Source: Actinomycetaceae bacterium (GTDB lineage: Bacteria > Actinomycetota > Actinomycetes > Actinomycetales > Actinomycetaceae). From it: a stretch of DNA of 47,849 nt. The notes under the pieces were generated by a model. It was not told the origin of the DNA. It ran no database searches and saw nothing but the letters and a program-made list of their open reading frames with translations. The DNA lies in NCBI GenBank assembly GCA_030532245.1, contig JAUNLN010000014.1, positions 1 to 47,849 of the forward strand. Reading direction: 5' to 3'. This document shows, one piece after another, positions 1 to 7,127 of this stretch. Numbering within the stretch: position 1 is the stretch's first letter; every line of letters starts with the position of its first letter. Position numbers and translations under genes: made by a program.

Positions 1-250
1 AACCCTTTTTACGCTCCACAGAACTCCACACTCCCCGCACTCAGCTCACTACCTGCTCAACTAATTCACTGTCCAACCGTCTCAGCACCAGGCTAGGAAA
101 CCCACTAGATCCACTAACTCGGCGAGTACCCGCCATAGGCTCACCATGTGACTCATCGACCAATTCGCGACCGCGCCTCGCGTTCGCGTTCAGCCGATCG
201 CGGTCACGCAACTTCAACAGTTTGTTTAGCCAGTCGAACACCCAGTTAGA

Positions 251-299
251 GGGGTGTTTCTGGGCCCGCGAGAAACTCCGCTAGGCCCAGAAACACCTC
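251..299 (-). terminator. Hairpin downstream of the lipase frame
   Basis: Two arms (251-266 and 284-299) form a stem of about 16 pairs with one G-U pair and a 17-nt loop. It starts 20 nt beyond the TAG that ends the extended lipase frame at 319, so it probably ends the lipase transcript. No clear U-run follows on either strand, so this is a terminator or mRNA-end hairpin by position and stem strength only. Positions 1-250 show no gene I can support. Confidence 0.6.
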
Positions 300-318
300 A
301 AAGTCGGCAGCTAACCAC

Positions 319-1665
319 CTAGGGTGCAGGCACCTCCTGAACAACTGAGGGCTCGCCCTCTACGGGTGAAGGCTCCTGCACTGCGGGTGCGGGCTCCTCC
401 TCCACGATTAATGACCCGTTTGCGGCAACGGCGTCGCTGATCACGGCAACGAGAGTGTCGGCAGTGGTTGTCTCCTGAAGGAGGGCCTCATGCCAGCACG
501 GCGTGGTTGCGAGCGACGCGGGGCGCTCAGCGCCATCATTGCCGATCGCCTCAACGCGGTGAATCTTCTCTTCGGCACTTCACTTGGAGATCACTCCGTA
601 CCTGCACACGTTGTCGACCTGCGAGTCAGCGGCGAAGGTCGCGGACTTCTGGTCGACAAGCATGTCGCCGAGCGACACGACCGGGTCACTCGTTTTACCG
701 AATAGGCTGATGCCGCCGAGCTGAATGTCGCCAGACACGGCCGTGTAGTTGACGCTCGCAGGCATCGGCGGCAGTTCTCGGATTTCTTTCGACCCGGTTC
801 GTAGCGCCTGGCCGCCTTCACCGCGGAAGGCGTTGAGCGCGGGGATTGGCGTGCAGTCGACGTCGGCTTCGTACAGGCTGTTGCAGATGCCGAGCGCGTC
901 CCACACGAGTTTTGCGGGGAGGCGCAGTGCCGCAATGTCGGACGAGGCTGCTCCCCCGACGGTTGTGGCCGCGATTTCCGCGTAGATCGACCCGGTGTGG
1001 GGTGTGCCGATTGTGAGCACGTGGCTGACGAGGTCCGACACGGGCGTTCCGTCTGACGTTTCGTGGGACAGCGCCTCACGGATTGTTAGGCCGCCCATTG
1101 AGTGGCCGACGAGCACGACTTTGTTGCCGTACGCTTCGGCGAGGCACTCCACACCTTTAGCGAGGTTCGGGCCGATGTACGGGTCGGTAACCCAGTGTGC
1201 GCCGACTTCGGAGTAGTCGAACGCGTACACTTGCGCGCCCGGCACTTGTTGGGCGATGCCAATCATCGAGGAGGCGACGTCGGCGTCGGCGAGCAGGACT
1301 CCTCCTCTATCATTTGCCGTGCGGTCTACGTATTTGGAGAAGTAGCCGTCGTGGTCGTCGTCGTGTTTGAAGTAGGAAACCCAGCCGTGGACGAGGACGA
1401 CCGGCGTCGCATTTTCGGCGGCTTGGGGTTGGATTGGGGTTCCGTCAGGCTGAGTGTCTGACGCGAGTAGTTGTGGATGTTCCACAAATTCGGAGCAGAC
1501 GTTGGCGTCTGGCCCCTGGTTGGTTTCTTGCTGCTCGGCAACGATCGCGTCGTCGCTTGGCGCGGTCTGCGGCATATCGTCTGCATACGAGGGCGTTACT
1601 GTTGCGCACGACATGGCGAACACCGCGAGCGCGGTAGCACCGTATGCTATCGGTTTGAATTTCAC
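319..1665 (-). pseudogene. Secreted triacylglycerol lipase/esterase, interrupted by in-frame TGA
   Basis: This is an alpha/beta-hydrolase of the secreted lipase type. It starts at GTG 1665, eight bases after AGGAGG, and opens with a signal peptide (basic start, hydrophobic core, likely cleavage after PSYA). The oxyanion-side motif LVHGW lies near residues 91-95 and the nucleophile elbow GHSMGG puts Ser at about 189. A TGA at 580-582 ends the frame at residue 361, before any catalytic His. The same frame then stays open for 86 more codons to a TAG at 319. That part encodes a PCWHEALL segment resembling the Cys/His block of this family and ends in a Pro/Glu-rich tail. A Cys just before the TGA could pair with the Cys next to this His. 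The frame is either a recent nonsense pseudogene, subject to readthrough, or a sequencing error. The truncated product should be inactive. Confidence 0.8.
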
Positions 1666-1899
1666 GTAAATCTGTCCTCCTTTGTAAGGACGTGTACGAC
1701 AATGTACCGGCGTCTGTTTGTAGGAATTCGCCTGTGAATCCTTTGTTTTGACGCACCTGCATGCTAACAAAGTGCCTGCTTACGCAGCCTGCATACAAAC
1801 TTGACAGCACAAATGCGTAACAGGCACATTGTGGCGCTGCAAAAATGCGCAGAGGGTTACGCGATTTGCCCAAGAGTCGAGGACGCGGGATTTGGGGTA

Positions 1900-1930
1900 C
1901 AAAAAACCCACACCCATTTTCGGGTGCGGG
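1900..1930 (-). terminator. Rho-independent terminator after paralog A
   Basis: On the minus strand a CCCGCACCC/GGGTGTGGG-type stem (1922-1930 with 1907-1915) is followed by a run of six T. It lies 20 nt after the stop of the gene at 1950. Near-identical terminators occur at 3274-3298 and 3731-3759. The rest of 1666-1949 is the intergenic region carrying the lipase promoter. I see no further gene there. Confidence 0.85.
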
Positions 1931-1949
1931 CTAAGAATGGTTGGAGGGC

Positions 1950-2240
1950 TTACTTCGCGATGCCGATCCTCACGCGATACTCCTCGTAAGTTTCCTTCTC
2001 AGGATGAAACGCCCAAGGCTCGCCAGCAACGTGCTCCGGGATCGGGTCAAGGCCCGTAGCACGCAGCTTCTCCAAAACCTCATCAATGTTGTGCGAGTCA
2101 AACACAAACACTTGACTCACATAATCAGGCAAATAAGAAGACTCTACAAGCAAGTCCAAATCAGGGAAGAGCTCACGGACTTTCTCCTCACTCACCTCAT
2201 ATTTGAAGTGGTAATAGTAGTCCTTAGCGTTGCCATACAA
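1950..2240 (-). CDS. Small acidic protein, MYGN-family paralog A
   Basis: This encodes 96 residues with a TTG start at 2240. The Shine-Dalgarno sequence GAGGAGGGGA justifies the start. I do not recognise the protein family. It shares a frame with the copies at 2459 and 3774: YGN near the start, then YHF, a central YxDYVxQVxVFxxHNID block, then GLDPxPEHVAxEPW, then a Glu-rich EEYRxRI end. It has no signal peptide or membrane segment and is strongly acidic, so it is probably cytosolic. The frame upstream of the TTG stays open for about nine codons and resembles the linker in the longer copy, so this looks like a copy of that gene's C-terminal half. Tandem divergent acidic paralogs recall immunity-protein arrays, but no toxin gene is visible, so the function is unknown. 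Confidence 0.75.
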   Translation of the reverse strand: MYGNAKDYYYHFKYEVSEEKVRELFPDLDLLVESSYLPDYVSQVFVFDSHNIDEVLEKLRATGLDPIPEHVAGEPWAFHPEKETYEEYRVRIGIAK

Positions 2241-2417
2241 GACAATCCCCTCCTCTCCCTTGAGATACGACCAGCATATCCGCCACGCGCTAGCGTGTCA
2301 GTGCCTCACGATCCCTTCTGTTCTAAAACCCGATGAGCCTATTTTGGAAAGAGATAGGGCCTTGCAGCATATCGCGCGAGGCGCTTTGCAGAGCGTCAGG
2401 CATTCTGGGCAGAAGAC

Positions 2418-2439
2418 CCCACCTCCAATCGGGTGTGGG
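2418..2439 (-). terminator. Degenerate terminator after paralog B
   Basis: Arms 2418-2426 and 2431-2439 pair over nine positions with one mismatch and a G-U pair, 20 nt downstream of the stop of paralog B. The stem resembles the other GGGTGTGGG terminators in this patch, but the T-run has decayed to GTCTTCT on the minus strand. Confidence 0.5.
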
Positions 2440-2458
2440 CTAGGAATAGTCGGAGGAC

Positions 2459-2749
2459 TTACTTCGCGGCATTGATTCTGGCGCGATATTCCTCGATTGT
2501 TTCTTCCTCAGGACGGTAGACCCAAGGCTCATCAGCTACTCTCTCAGGCACAGGATCTAACCCCGCCGCGCGAAGCTTCTCCAAAGTATCGTCAATATTG
2601 TGATAACCAAACACATAGATCTGGTCTACATACTCTGGGTACCAAGAGGGATCAACATCGAAGACCATGTCAGGAAGGATCTCTCTAACCAGTTCTTCGC
2701 TTAGCTTTTCTTTGAAGTGATACGAGTAATCACTAACGTTGCCATACAT
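2459..2749 (-). CDS. Small acidic protein, MYGN-family paralog B
   Basis: This encodes 96 residues with an ATG start at 2749 and a GAGGAGGGGA ribosome-binding site. It is the same length as paralog A and clearly homologous to it along the whole protein, with the shared blocks MYGN, YHF, VFGYHNID, LEKLRAAGLDPVPE and VADEPWVYRPEEET. About 90 bases upstream of the start also match the upstream region of paralog A, so a unit of roughly 380 bp was duplicated (1950-2332 and 2459-2843). The frame upstream of ATG reads W-S-Y-L-K-G-E-E-G-I-A back to a TGA, recalling the junction YLRKKRDEEII of the longer copy at 3774. I infer a domain duplication that kept its own ribosome-binding site. The function is unknown. 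Confidence 0.75.
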   Translation of the reverse strand: MYGNVSDYSYHFKEKLSEELVREILPDMVFDVDPSWYPEYVDQIYVFGYHNIDDTLEKLRAAGLDPVPERVADEPWVYRPEEETIEEYRARINAAK

Positions 2750-2843
2750 GGCGATCCCCTCCTCTCCCTTGAGATACGACCAGGATATCCGCCACGCGGA
2801 GACGTTTCAGTACCCCAGAATCCCTTTTCTCTTGAAACCCGCA

Positions 2844-3074
2844 CCCCTGTTTTCCCTCATGAGATAAGACCTCGCATCGCTTCGGGTTCCTCGAGAGAGC
2901 CTAGAATGGAACCGAGGGCCGAATAGTTACCGTATAAGCACATGGATAGGCCCTCCTTGTTTCGAACGGGTCGTCTTAATGAGGGCCCATTTCTGCAAGA
3001 AGGCGCCGATACGCTCGGTCGACTATCTCGCGCGGCTCGCCTTTATCATCTGCGCAAAGCTTAGACTGCGTAAT
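2844..3074. other. Intergenic stretch with no supported gene
   Basis: Between the duplicated upstream region of paralog B and the first phage-like fragment I find no convincing frame, ribosome-binding site or RNA gene. Together with 2750-2843 this leaves about 325 bases without a gene. Composition is lower in GC than the flanking core genes. Confidence 0.5.
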
Positions 3075-3224
3075 TCAAAAACCACCCAACACGCCTACGC
3101 CGCCCTCATCCCTAAAGGCGAATAAAAATCGCGTGTCGCAAAAATTAGAAAAGATTATGAAGTGTCCCAGGGCTTCTTCCGTGGTGATCGCTTCAAAGGC
3201 ACTTTTATTGTGCGTGATATCCAC
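3075..3224 (-). pseudogene. Truncated phage-like fragment, copy 1
   Basis: A 49-codon frame starts at GTG 3224, 7 nt after a GGAAAGG-like ribosome-binding site. Its first 20 residues end in NKSAFEAITTEEALG, identical to the start of the fragment at 3433-3684. After that the sequence diverges abruptly into a hydrophobic, low-complexity run. The shared start recalls the N-terminus of tailed-phage scaffold or capsid-assembly proteins (an ITTxEALxxI...RLARER pattern), but this copy stops before the RLARER part. I read it as a recombination-generated remnant. The phage link is inferred from pattern memory. Confidence 0.4.
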
Positions 3225-3287
3225 TTGGTTTTTCCTTTCCGCTTAAGGCCCGTCGGCCACTATTTTGGGGTACAAAAAACCCACACC
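3166..3287. repeat. 120-bp direct repeat, copy 1
   Basis: This is nearly identical to 3626-3744. The shared block runs from CCCAGGGCTTCTTCCG through the common coding start, a CCGCTTAAGGCCCGTCGGCCAC stretch and the poly-A side of the GGGTGTGGG-type terminator. The two copies lie about 460 bp apart and differ by small indels near the coding start. Confidence 0.85.
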
Positions 3288-3298
3288 AATGGCGTGGG
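3274..3298 (-). terminator. Orphan terminator, same type as 1900 and 3731
   Basis: On the minus strand, stem arms CCCACGCC (3291-3298) and GGTGTGGG (3280-3287) are followed by six T. No intact minus-strand gene lies directly upstream (3299-3432), so it probably belonged to a lost member of the small-protein family. Confidence 0.7.
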
Positions 3299-3432
3299 AG
3301 GCGTGTTACTGTAAAAGGGAGCGGGTTCCCCCCGCCGCCCTGAAATTATTGGGCTAGACGAAAGTTGAAACGGCGGGGCTTGAACCTGCTCATTTTTATT
3401 ACAAAATAATTTCCTCTAAGACTTCTCCATAG

Positions 3433-3684
3433 TCATAAAGCACAAGCAGCCGTTTTATTTTTCCGTTCTGGACATTTTGATTGTATTTCTGTAGTTGCCG
3501 TCAATCTTCGGGAAGTCATTAAACACGTTGATGTCCGACTTGCCGAAACGCATCGGAGATCGCTGCGACAACTGTGCCACGAGCATTTAGCGCGTTCCCT
3601 GGCAAGCCTGTTCTCAACAATCTTGCCCAGGGCTTCTTCCGTGGTGATCGCTTCAAAGGCACTTTTATTGTCCGTGGTACCCAT
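3433..3684 (-). pseudogene. Broken phage-like (scaffold-type) small protein, copy 2
   Basis: It starts at ATG 3684. The first 33 residues read as a real protein, MGTTDNKSAFEAITTEEALG followed by KIVENRLARERAK, a pattern known from phage head-scaffolding proteins. After AK the original frame becomes Cys/Ser/Arg-rich and implausible, while two other frames carry short sensible stretches (ARGTVVAAISDAFRQ, and FGKSDINVFNDFPKIDGNYR). This suggests one or more frameshifts or a deletion. Its 5' part lies within the 120-bp repeat shared with 3166-3287. It is most likely a decayed prophage remnant. The family assignment is tentative because no domain search was possible. Confidence 0.45.
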
Positions 3685-3744
3685 GTGGGTTTTTTCCGCT
3701 TAAGGCCCGTCGGCCACTGTTTTGGGGTACAAAAAACCCACACC
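3626..3744. repeat. 120-bp direct repeat, copy 2
   Basis: This is the second copy of the repeat at 3166-3287. It covers the 5' part of the phage-like fragment and the start of the terminator after paralog C. Recombination between the copies would delete about 460 bp. Confidence 0.85.
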
Positions 3745-3759
3745 GCTATTGGGTGTGGG
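3731..3759 (-). terminator. Rho-independent terminator after paralog C
   Basis: On the minus strand the stem CCCACACC/GGTGTGGG (3751-3759 with 3737-3744) and a short loop are followed by six T. It lies 14 nt after the stop of the gene at 3774. Confidence 0.85.
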
Positions 3760-3773
3760 CTAAGAGAGAAGAT

Positions 3774-4355
3774 CTACTCTGCTAAACCTATCCGAGCCAT
3801 ATACTCGTCAAACGATTCTTTCTCTGGGCGATATACCCAAGGTTCGTCGGCCACATGCTCGGGCACAGGGTCTAAACCTGCGGAACGAAAAGCTTTTAGC
3901 ATTTCATCGATGTTATGCAAATCCTCGATATAAACCTGAGTAACATGGTCAGGATACCGAGAAGGGCCAAGGTACCAATCTAAGCCGTCCAAAAGCGGCG
4001 CAACTTCTTTTTCTTGTACTTCTGTTTTGAAATGGTACGAATACTCTTTATCGTTGCCATACATAATGATCTCCTCATCCCGTTTCTTGCGCAGGTAAAT
4101 CTCCTGCAACTCAAGAAATTCTTCTTCCAGATAGTCCAGTGGGCCTCCGAACTTCTTGAACAGCTCGTACAGATCATCGGGAAGTTTCACATCATGATTG
4201 ATGAGGATGTCGGCGGCACCTTGCGCTGCGGCAGAACCATCAACAATAGCCAAGTCCGTGAGCTCTGCCGCGTCCGGCTCTGTATCGTCGTGATACTTGT
4301 CGGCAAGCTCGATCAAGCCTTCTACCAGGCGATCAGATTCCTCTTCACGACTCAT
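3774..4355 (-). CDS. Two-domain MYGN-family protein, paralog C (with possible internal start)
   Basis: This encodes 193 residues from ATG 4355. The frame is open further upstream into the tRNA region, but no sensible protein is encoded there. Residues 1-97 form a Glu/Asp/Leu-rich, probably helical domain that I do not recognise. Residues 98-193 match the 96-residue paralogs A and B end to end, beginning at an internal MYGN. That internal ATG (4064) has its own AGGAG six bases upstream, so a short second product is possible. The predicted start at 4355 has only a weak GGGTGA site, and a GTG lies three codons before it. No signal peptide or membrane span is visible. The gene sits between the tRNA-Ser terminator and its own strong terminator, so it is a single transcription unit. 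Function is unknown. An immunity-like role would be speculation. Confidence 0.75.
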   Translation of the reverse strand: MSREEESDRLVEGLIELADKYHDDTEPDAAELTDLAIVDGSAAAQGAADILINHDVKLPDDLYELFKKFGGPLDYLEEEFLELQEIYLRKKRDEEIIMYGNDKEYSYHFKTEVQEKEVAPLLDGLDWYLGPSRYPDHVTQVYIEDLHNIDEMLKAFRSAGLDPVPEHVADEPWVYRPEKESFDEYMARIGLAE

Positions 4356-4410
4356 TTTGTTCACCCACAAAAGTACTCGCTTTTGTAGAGCGATTGTAGA
4401 CCAACTGGCT

Positions 4411-4447
4411 AAAGAAAAAGTTAAACCCGCGTGATTACGCGGGTTTA
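4411..4447 (-). terminator. Terminator of tRNA-Ser
   Basis: The perfect 11-bp stem 4422-4432/4437-4447 has a GATT loop and is followed on the minus strand by ACTTTTTCTTT. It lies immediately after the encoded CCA end of the tRNA. Confidence 0.85.
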
Positions 4448-4448
4448 A

Positions 4449-4538
4449 TGGCGGAGGGTAAGGGATTTGAACCCTTGGTGCCCGTAAGGACACAATGGTT
4501 TTCAAGACCATCACCTTCGGCCGCTCGGTCAACCCTCC
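4449..4538 (-). tRNA. tRNA-Ser (anticodon UGA)
   Basis: This is a 90-nt class II tRNA on the minus strand. The acceptor stem GGAGGGT pairs with ACCCTCC, followed by G and an encoded CCA (complement of 4449-4451). The anticodon loop CTTGAAA gives anticodon TGA for serine UCA codons. A long variable arm and a TTCAAAT T-loop are visible. Its 3' end faces the repeat-rich accessory patch at 1.8-4.4 kb, the side where site-specific integrases usually insert. Confidence 0.95.
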
Positions 4539-4643
4539 TGACAAACCCCAAGTTTAACCCGCTTTCCCCATTCATAGAAATAAAACCCCTGAAAGCTTCA
4601 CCACAACACCACACGAGCCGCCCGCACAATGCATGATTGAACC

Positions 4644-5714
4644 ATGAGAGCAATCATCGCCACACAAGACCTCCCCCACCACAACACCAAAGCCACACCA
4701 CTCAGTGACAGACTCACCCTCATCAACACCCCCACACCCGAACCCGGCCCCACACAAGTCCGCATCAAAATACGAGCAACCGCCGTAAACCCCGCCGACG
4801 TCCTCCAATCCAAAGGCGCCTACCCACCCCCACCCGGCGCAACCCACATACTCGGCCTCGAATGCGCCGGAACCATCGACAAAATCGGCAGCCAAGTCAC
4901 CACCCTCCCCGGCTGCGAATGGATCACCCACGGCGCACCCGCAGCCGCCCTCCTCGAAGGCGGAGCCTACGCCGACTACGCAATCGTCGACGCCCGCCAA
5001 ACCCTCCCCCTCCCCAACCTTCCCACCCCCACCGAAAGCGACCCCAGTAGCGACCCCACGCTCGACCCCATGATCCAAACCATGGGACTCATCGAATCAG
5101 CCGCCGCCTCCTGGATGATCCTCGAAAACGTCGCCAAACTAAAATCCGAACCCAAACCCACCGTCCTCATCCACGGAGCCTCCGGAGGCGTCGGCACCAT
5201 CGCCACCCAACTCGCCAAATCCTGGGGCTGCCGCGTCTACGCCACCGCCGGAACCCCGCAGCGTTGCGCCCGCGTCGAAACCCTCGGCGCCCACAAATGC
5301 TTCAACTACCACGACAACTGGCCCGCACTCCTCAAACAAACCGAACCACGCGGCATGTGCGCAATCATGGACGTCCTAGGAGGAGGCGGCCTCACCCACA
5401 ACGTCAACGCCCTCGCCCGCGGAGGCCACCTCGCCATCCTCGGCCTCCTCACCGGCACCAAAGGCGAACTCAACCTCGGCACCCTCCTATCCAAAAACGC
5501 CTCCATCACCGCCACCACACTCCGCTCACAAACCCCCGAAAACAAAGCCGAAATCATGCGCCACCTACGCAAAGCCGTGTGGCCCCTCGTCGAAACCGGC
5601 GAAATCAAACCCGTAATCGGCAAAATCCTCCCCTTCGAAGAAATGGCAACCGCACACGCACTCCTCGCCGGAAAAGGCGAAAACGTCTTCGGCAAAATCG
5701 TGGTCACCCTCTAA
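4644..5714 (+). CDS. NADPH:quinone oxidoreductase-like MDR protein
   Basis: This is a 356-residue medium-chain dehydrogenase/reductase of the zinc-free quinone reductase (Qor/PIG3) branch. Such enzymes transfer hydride from NADPH to quinones or other electrophiles in the cytosol. The GroES-like N-terminal half contains ATAVNPADVLQ and the HILGLECAG block. The Rossmann motif HGASGGVGTIATQLAK lies near residues 175-190, and no zinc-binding Cys cluster is seen. The start ATG lacks a clear Shine-Dalgarno sequence. CATGAT six bases before it is a poor match to the TAnnnT box of other genes here. Third codon positions are overwhelmingly C, as in the cluster at 15-18.6 kb. The gene is monocistronic and converges on the epimerase gene through a shared terminator. 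The actual substrate cannot be told from sequence. Confidence 0.85.
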   Translation: MRAIIATQDLPHHNTKATPLSDRLTLINTPTPEPGPTQVRIKIRATAVNPADVLQSKGAYPPPPGATHILGLECAGTIDKIGSQVTTLPGCEWITHGAPAAALLEGGAYADYAIVDARQTLPLPNLPTPTESDPSSDPTLDPMIQTMGLIESAAASWMILENVAKLKSEPKPTVLIHGASGGVGTIATQLAKSWGCRVYATAGTPQRCARVETLGAHKCFNYHDNWPALLKQTEPRGMCAIMDVLGGGGLTHNVNALARGGHLAILGLLTGTKGELNLGTLLSKNASITATTLRSQTPENKAEIMRHLRKAVWPLVETGEIKPVIGKILPFEEMATAHALLAGKGENVFGKIVVTL

Positions 5715-5721
5715 CAGACAC

Positions 5722-5766
5722 AAAAATCCCCCGGAAAAGAACTGTTACGTTCTACTTCCGGGGGAT
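5722..5766 (-). terminator. Shared terminator between convergent genes
   Basis: An 11-bp stem (5726-5736 with 5756-5766) is followed by a T-run on the minus strand (5722-5726). It is a good intrinsic terminator for the minus-strand epimerase gene and may also serve the plus-strand MDR gene. Confidence 0.85.
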
Positions 5767-5780
5767 CAAACTACGCGGAC

Positions 5781-7127
5781 TCAGGCGTCGCTTCCGTCGC
5801 GGTGCTTAAACAAGCTGAAACCCTTACGATCCTTCGGCGGCTCCTGCGGGTGATCCAACAACCCCCTCGACAACGCCGACGCAAACGGCGGCCAAAGCGG
5901 CAACCTCGGCATCAGCAAAGCCTGCAACGCGTGATAATTATCCGGCAAGCCCGGCAGGCTCGACTCCACAACCTCGTTGTTCTCGTCAAGCTCGCGCCTC
6001 CAAAGGCCCGGCTCCTCGATCACAAACTCCTCCATGAAATCAACCCACGAACGGTAGCAGTGATCGTAATGCTCAACCTCGCCCGCGCTAGCCCCATCAT
6101 CGAGGAGGGCCCTGCGCAACGCCACCGTCGCCGCAATACCTTCAGCCGCAACCCAGTAAAGATGATTCGGCGTCACCGGGTTACCATCAAAATCAACCGT
6201 GTACACAAAGCCCGGCTGCCCATTACGACGCCAACCGTCAACGCGAGCACGCTCAAACATCTCCTGCGCCAGCTCTAGCAGCCAGTCAGGGCTCTTCCGG
6301 CCCAGCGTACGGTTCGCCGCCCTCACGTGCAACGCAAGACGAGCCCACTCAAACTGGTGGCCAATCACCACGCCGTAAGGCACCGAACGATCCTGCCTCG
6401 ACTCACCATAATGGTCGCGCATCGCACGCCAATTCGAATCGTAATGCTCACCAATACGCCAGTCGTTCGCACTCGCCTCGTTGTAAACGAACTCCAAAAT
6501 CGACGTTGCACGGTCGATCCAAATCGGGTCGTTCATAACCTCCGCAACCGCAAGATACGCCTCCGTCGTGTGAAGATTCGAATCCATCCCGAAATACTTC
6601 GCCGGAGTCTTGTAATCCCCCGAAATACGGTGACGCACACGATCCACGCTCTCATCCCACCAGTGGGCCTCCTGATCGTGAATCACATCCATCAACAAAT
6701 CATGCGCGCCCGGACGGTTCGCCGCCGTACCCGACGCCGCCGCCAACACCACGAACGAGTTCGCATACTGCGACTTCGACTCGAGAGCATCCGCAGTCGG
6801 AACCGCGCGCCCCTCCCCGTCAAGCTCATGCTCAATCGCCGGATACCAGCCACCATGCTCCGGATCCATAAAATACTTCCGGAGGCACTTAATACCGTGA
6901 TCCGCATACTTACGCGAACCCGGCAACCCCATCAGAGTAGCCAAGCAGAACACGTGCGTAAGGCGACCAGTCATAGCCAAATCAACCGGACGAGACGTGT
7001 CAATCTCCCCATCCGCAGTCACAAACCCAAAACCAGTCTCCACCATCGCCTTACGGCCAGTGCTGATCAGAGCCTGCATCTGGTGGCTCAGCCACCTGTT
7101 GTGCTCCACCGCGTCAATCCACCCCAA
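5781..7127 (-). CDS. AGE-family sugar isomerase (YihS/mannose isomerase type)
   Basis: This encodes about 448 residues of the N-acylglucosamine 2-epimerase superfamily, an alpha6/alpha6 barrel. It is closest by eye to aldose-ketose isomerases such as D-mannose isomerase and YihS. The TTG at 7127 is chosen as start because GGGAGG lies five bases upstream and the protein then begins GWIDAVEHNRWL, aligning with the YihS start (...HNRWL). An in-frame upstream TTG at 7151 would add eight unlikely residues. Diagnostic blocks include the DHGIKCL segment, MDSNLHTTEAYLA, the GEHYDSNWR region, and GHQFEWARLALH with the family's His and Glu. It probably interconverts mannose-type and fructose-type sugars in the cytosol. 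The downstream alpha-glucoside-type transporter operon lies upstream on the same strand, separated by a terminator, so the two are not clearly one operon. Confidence 0.8.
   Translation of the reverse strand: MGWIDAVEHNRWLSHQMQALISTGRKAMVETGFGFVTADGEIDTSRPVDLAMTGRLTHVFCLATLMGLPGSRKYADHGIKCLRKYFMDPEHGGWYPAIEHELDGEGRAVPTADALESKSQYANSFVVLAAASGTAANRPGAHDLLMDVIHDQEAHWWDESVDRVRHRISGDYKTPAKYFGMDSNLHTTEAYLAVAEVMNDPIWIDRATSILEFVYNEASANDWRIGEHYDSNWRAMRDHYGESRQDRSVPYGVVIGHQFEWARLALHVRAANRTLGRKSPDWLLELAQEMFERARVDGWRRNGQPGFVYTVDFDGNPVTPNHLYWVAAEGIAATVALRRALLDDGASAGEVEHYDHCYRSWVDFMEEFVIEEPGLWRRELDENNEVVESSLPGLPDNYHALQALLMPRLPLWPPFASALSRGLLDHPQEPPKDRKGFSLFKHRDGSDA

Noticed and set aside
41-241. 66-codon minus-strand frame with GTG start near the left edge
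   Set aside because: No ribosome-binding site, no recognisable motif, Arg-rich composition as in random frames, and it begins immediately after the lipase hairpin. Not enough to call a gene.
319-579. Selenocysteine at the lipase TGA
   Set aside because: No SECIS-like hairpin was seen just after the TGA, no selenoprotein lipase is known to me, and the residue would follow Lys rather than sit in an active-site motif.
3350-3400. tRNA-like T-arm sequence (GCAGGTTCAAGCCCCGC on the minus strand)
   Set aside because: A mismatched T-stem and no acceptor, D or anticodon arms nearby. At most a fragment, possibly chance.
1800-3760. CRISPR array made of the repeated terminator blocks
   Set aside because: Only three or four copies, irregular spacing of hundreds of bases, and each copy is a hairpin with a T-run beside a gene. 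No cas genes.
5264-5809. Long plus-strand frame rich in Arg and Pro inside the MDR gene
   Set aside because: A shadow frame produced by extreme C-ending codons. The product is low-complexity Arg/Pro/His with no domain.
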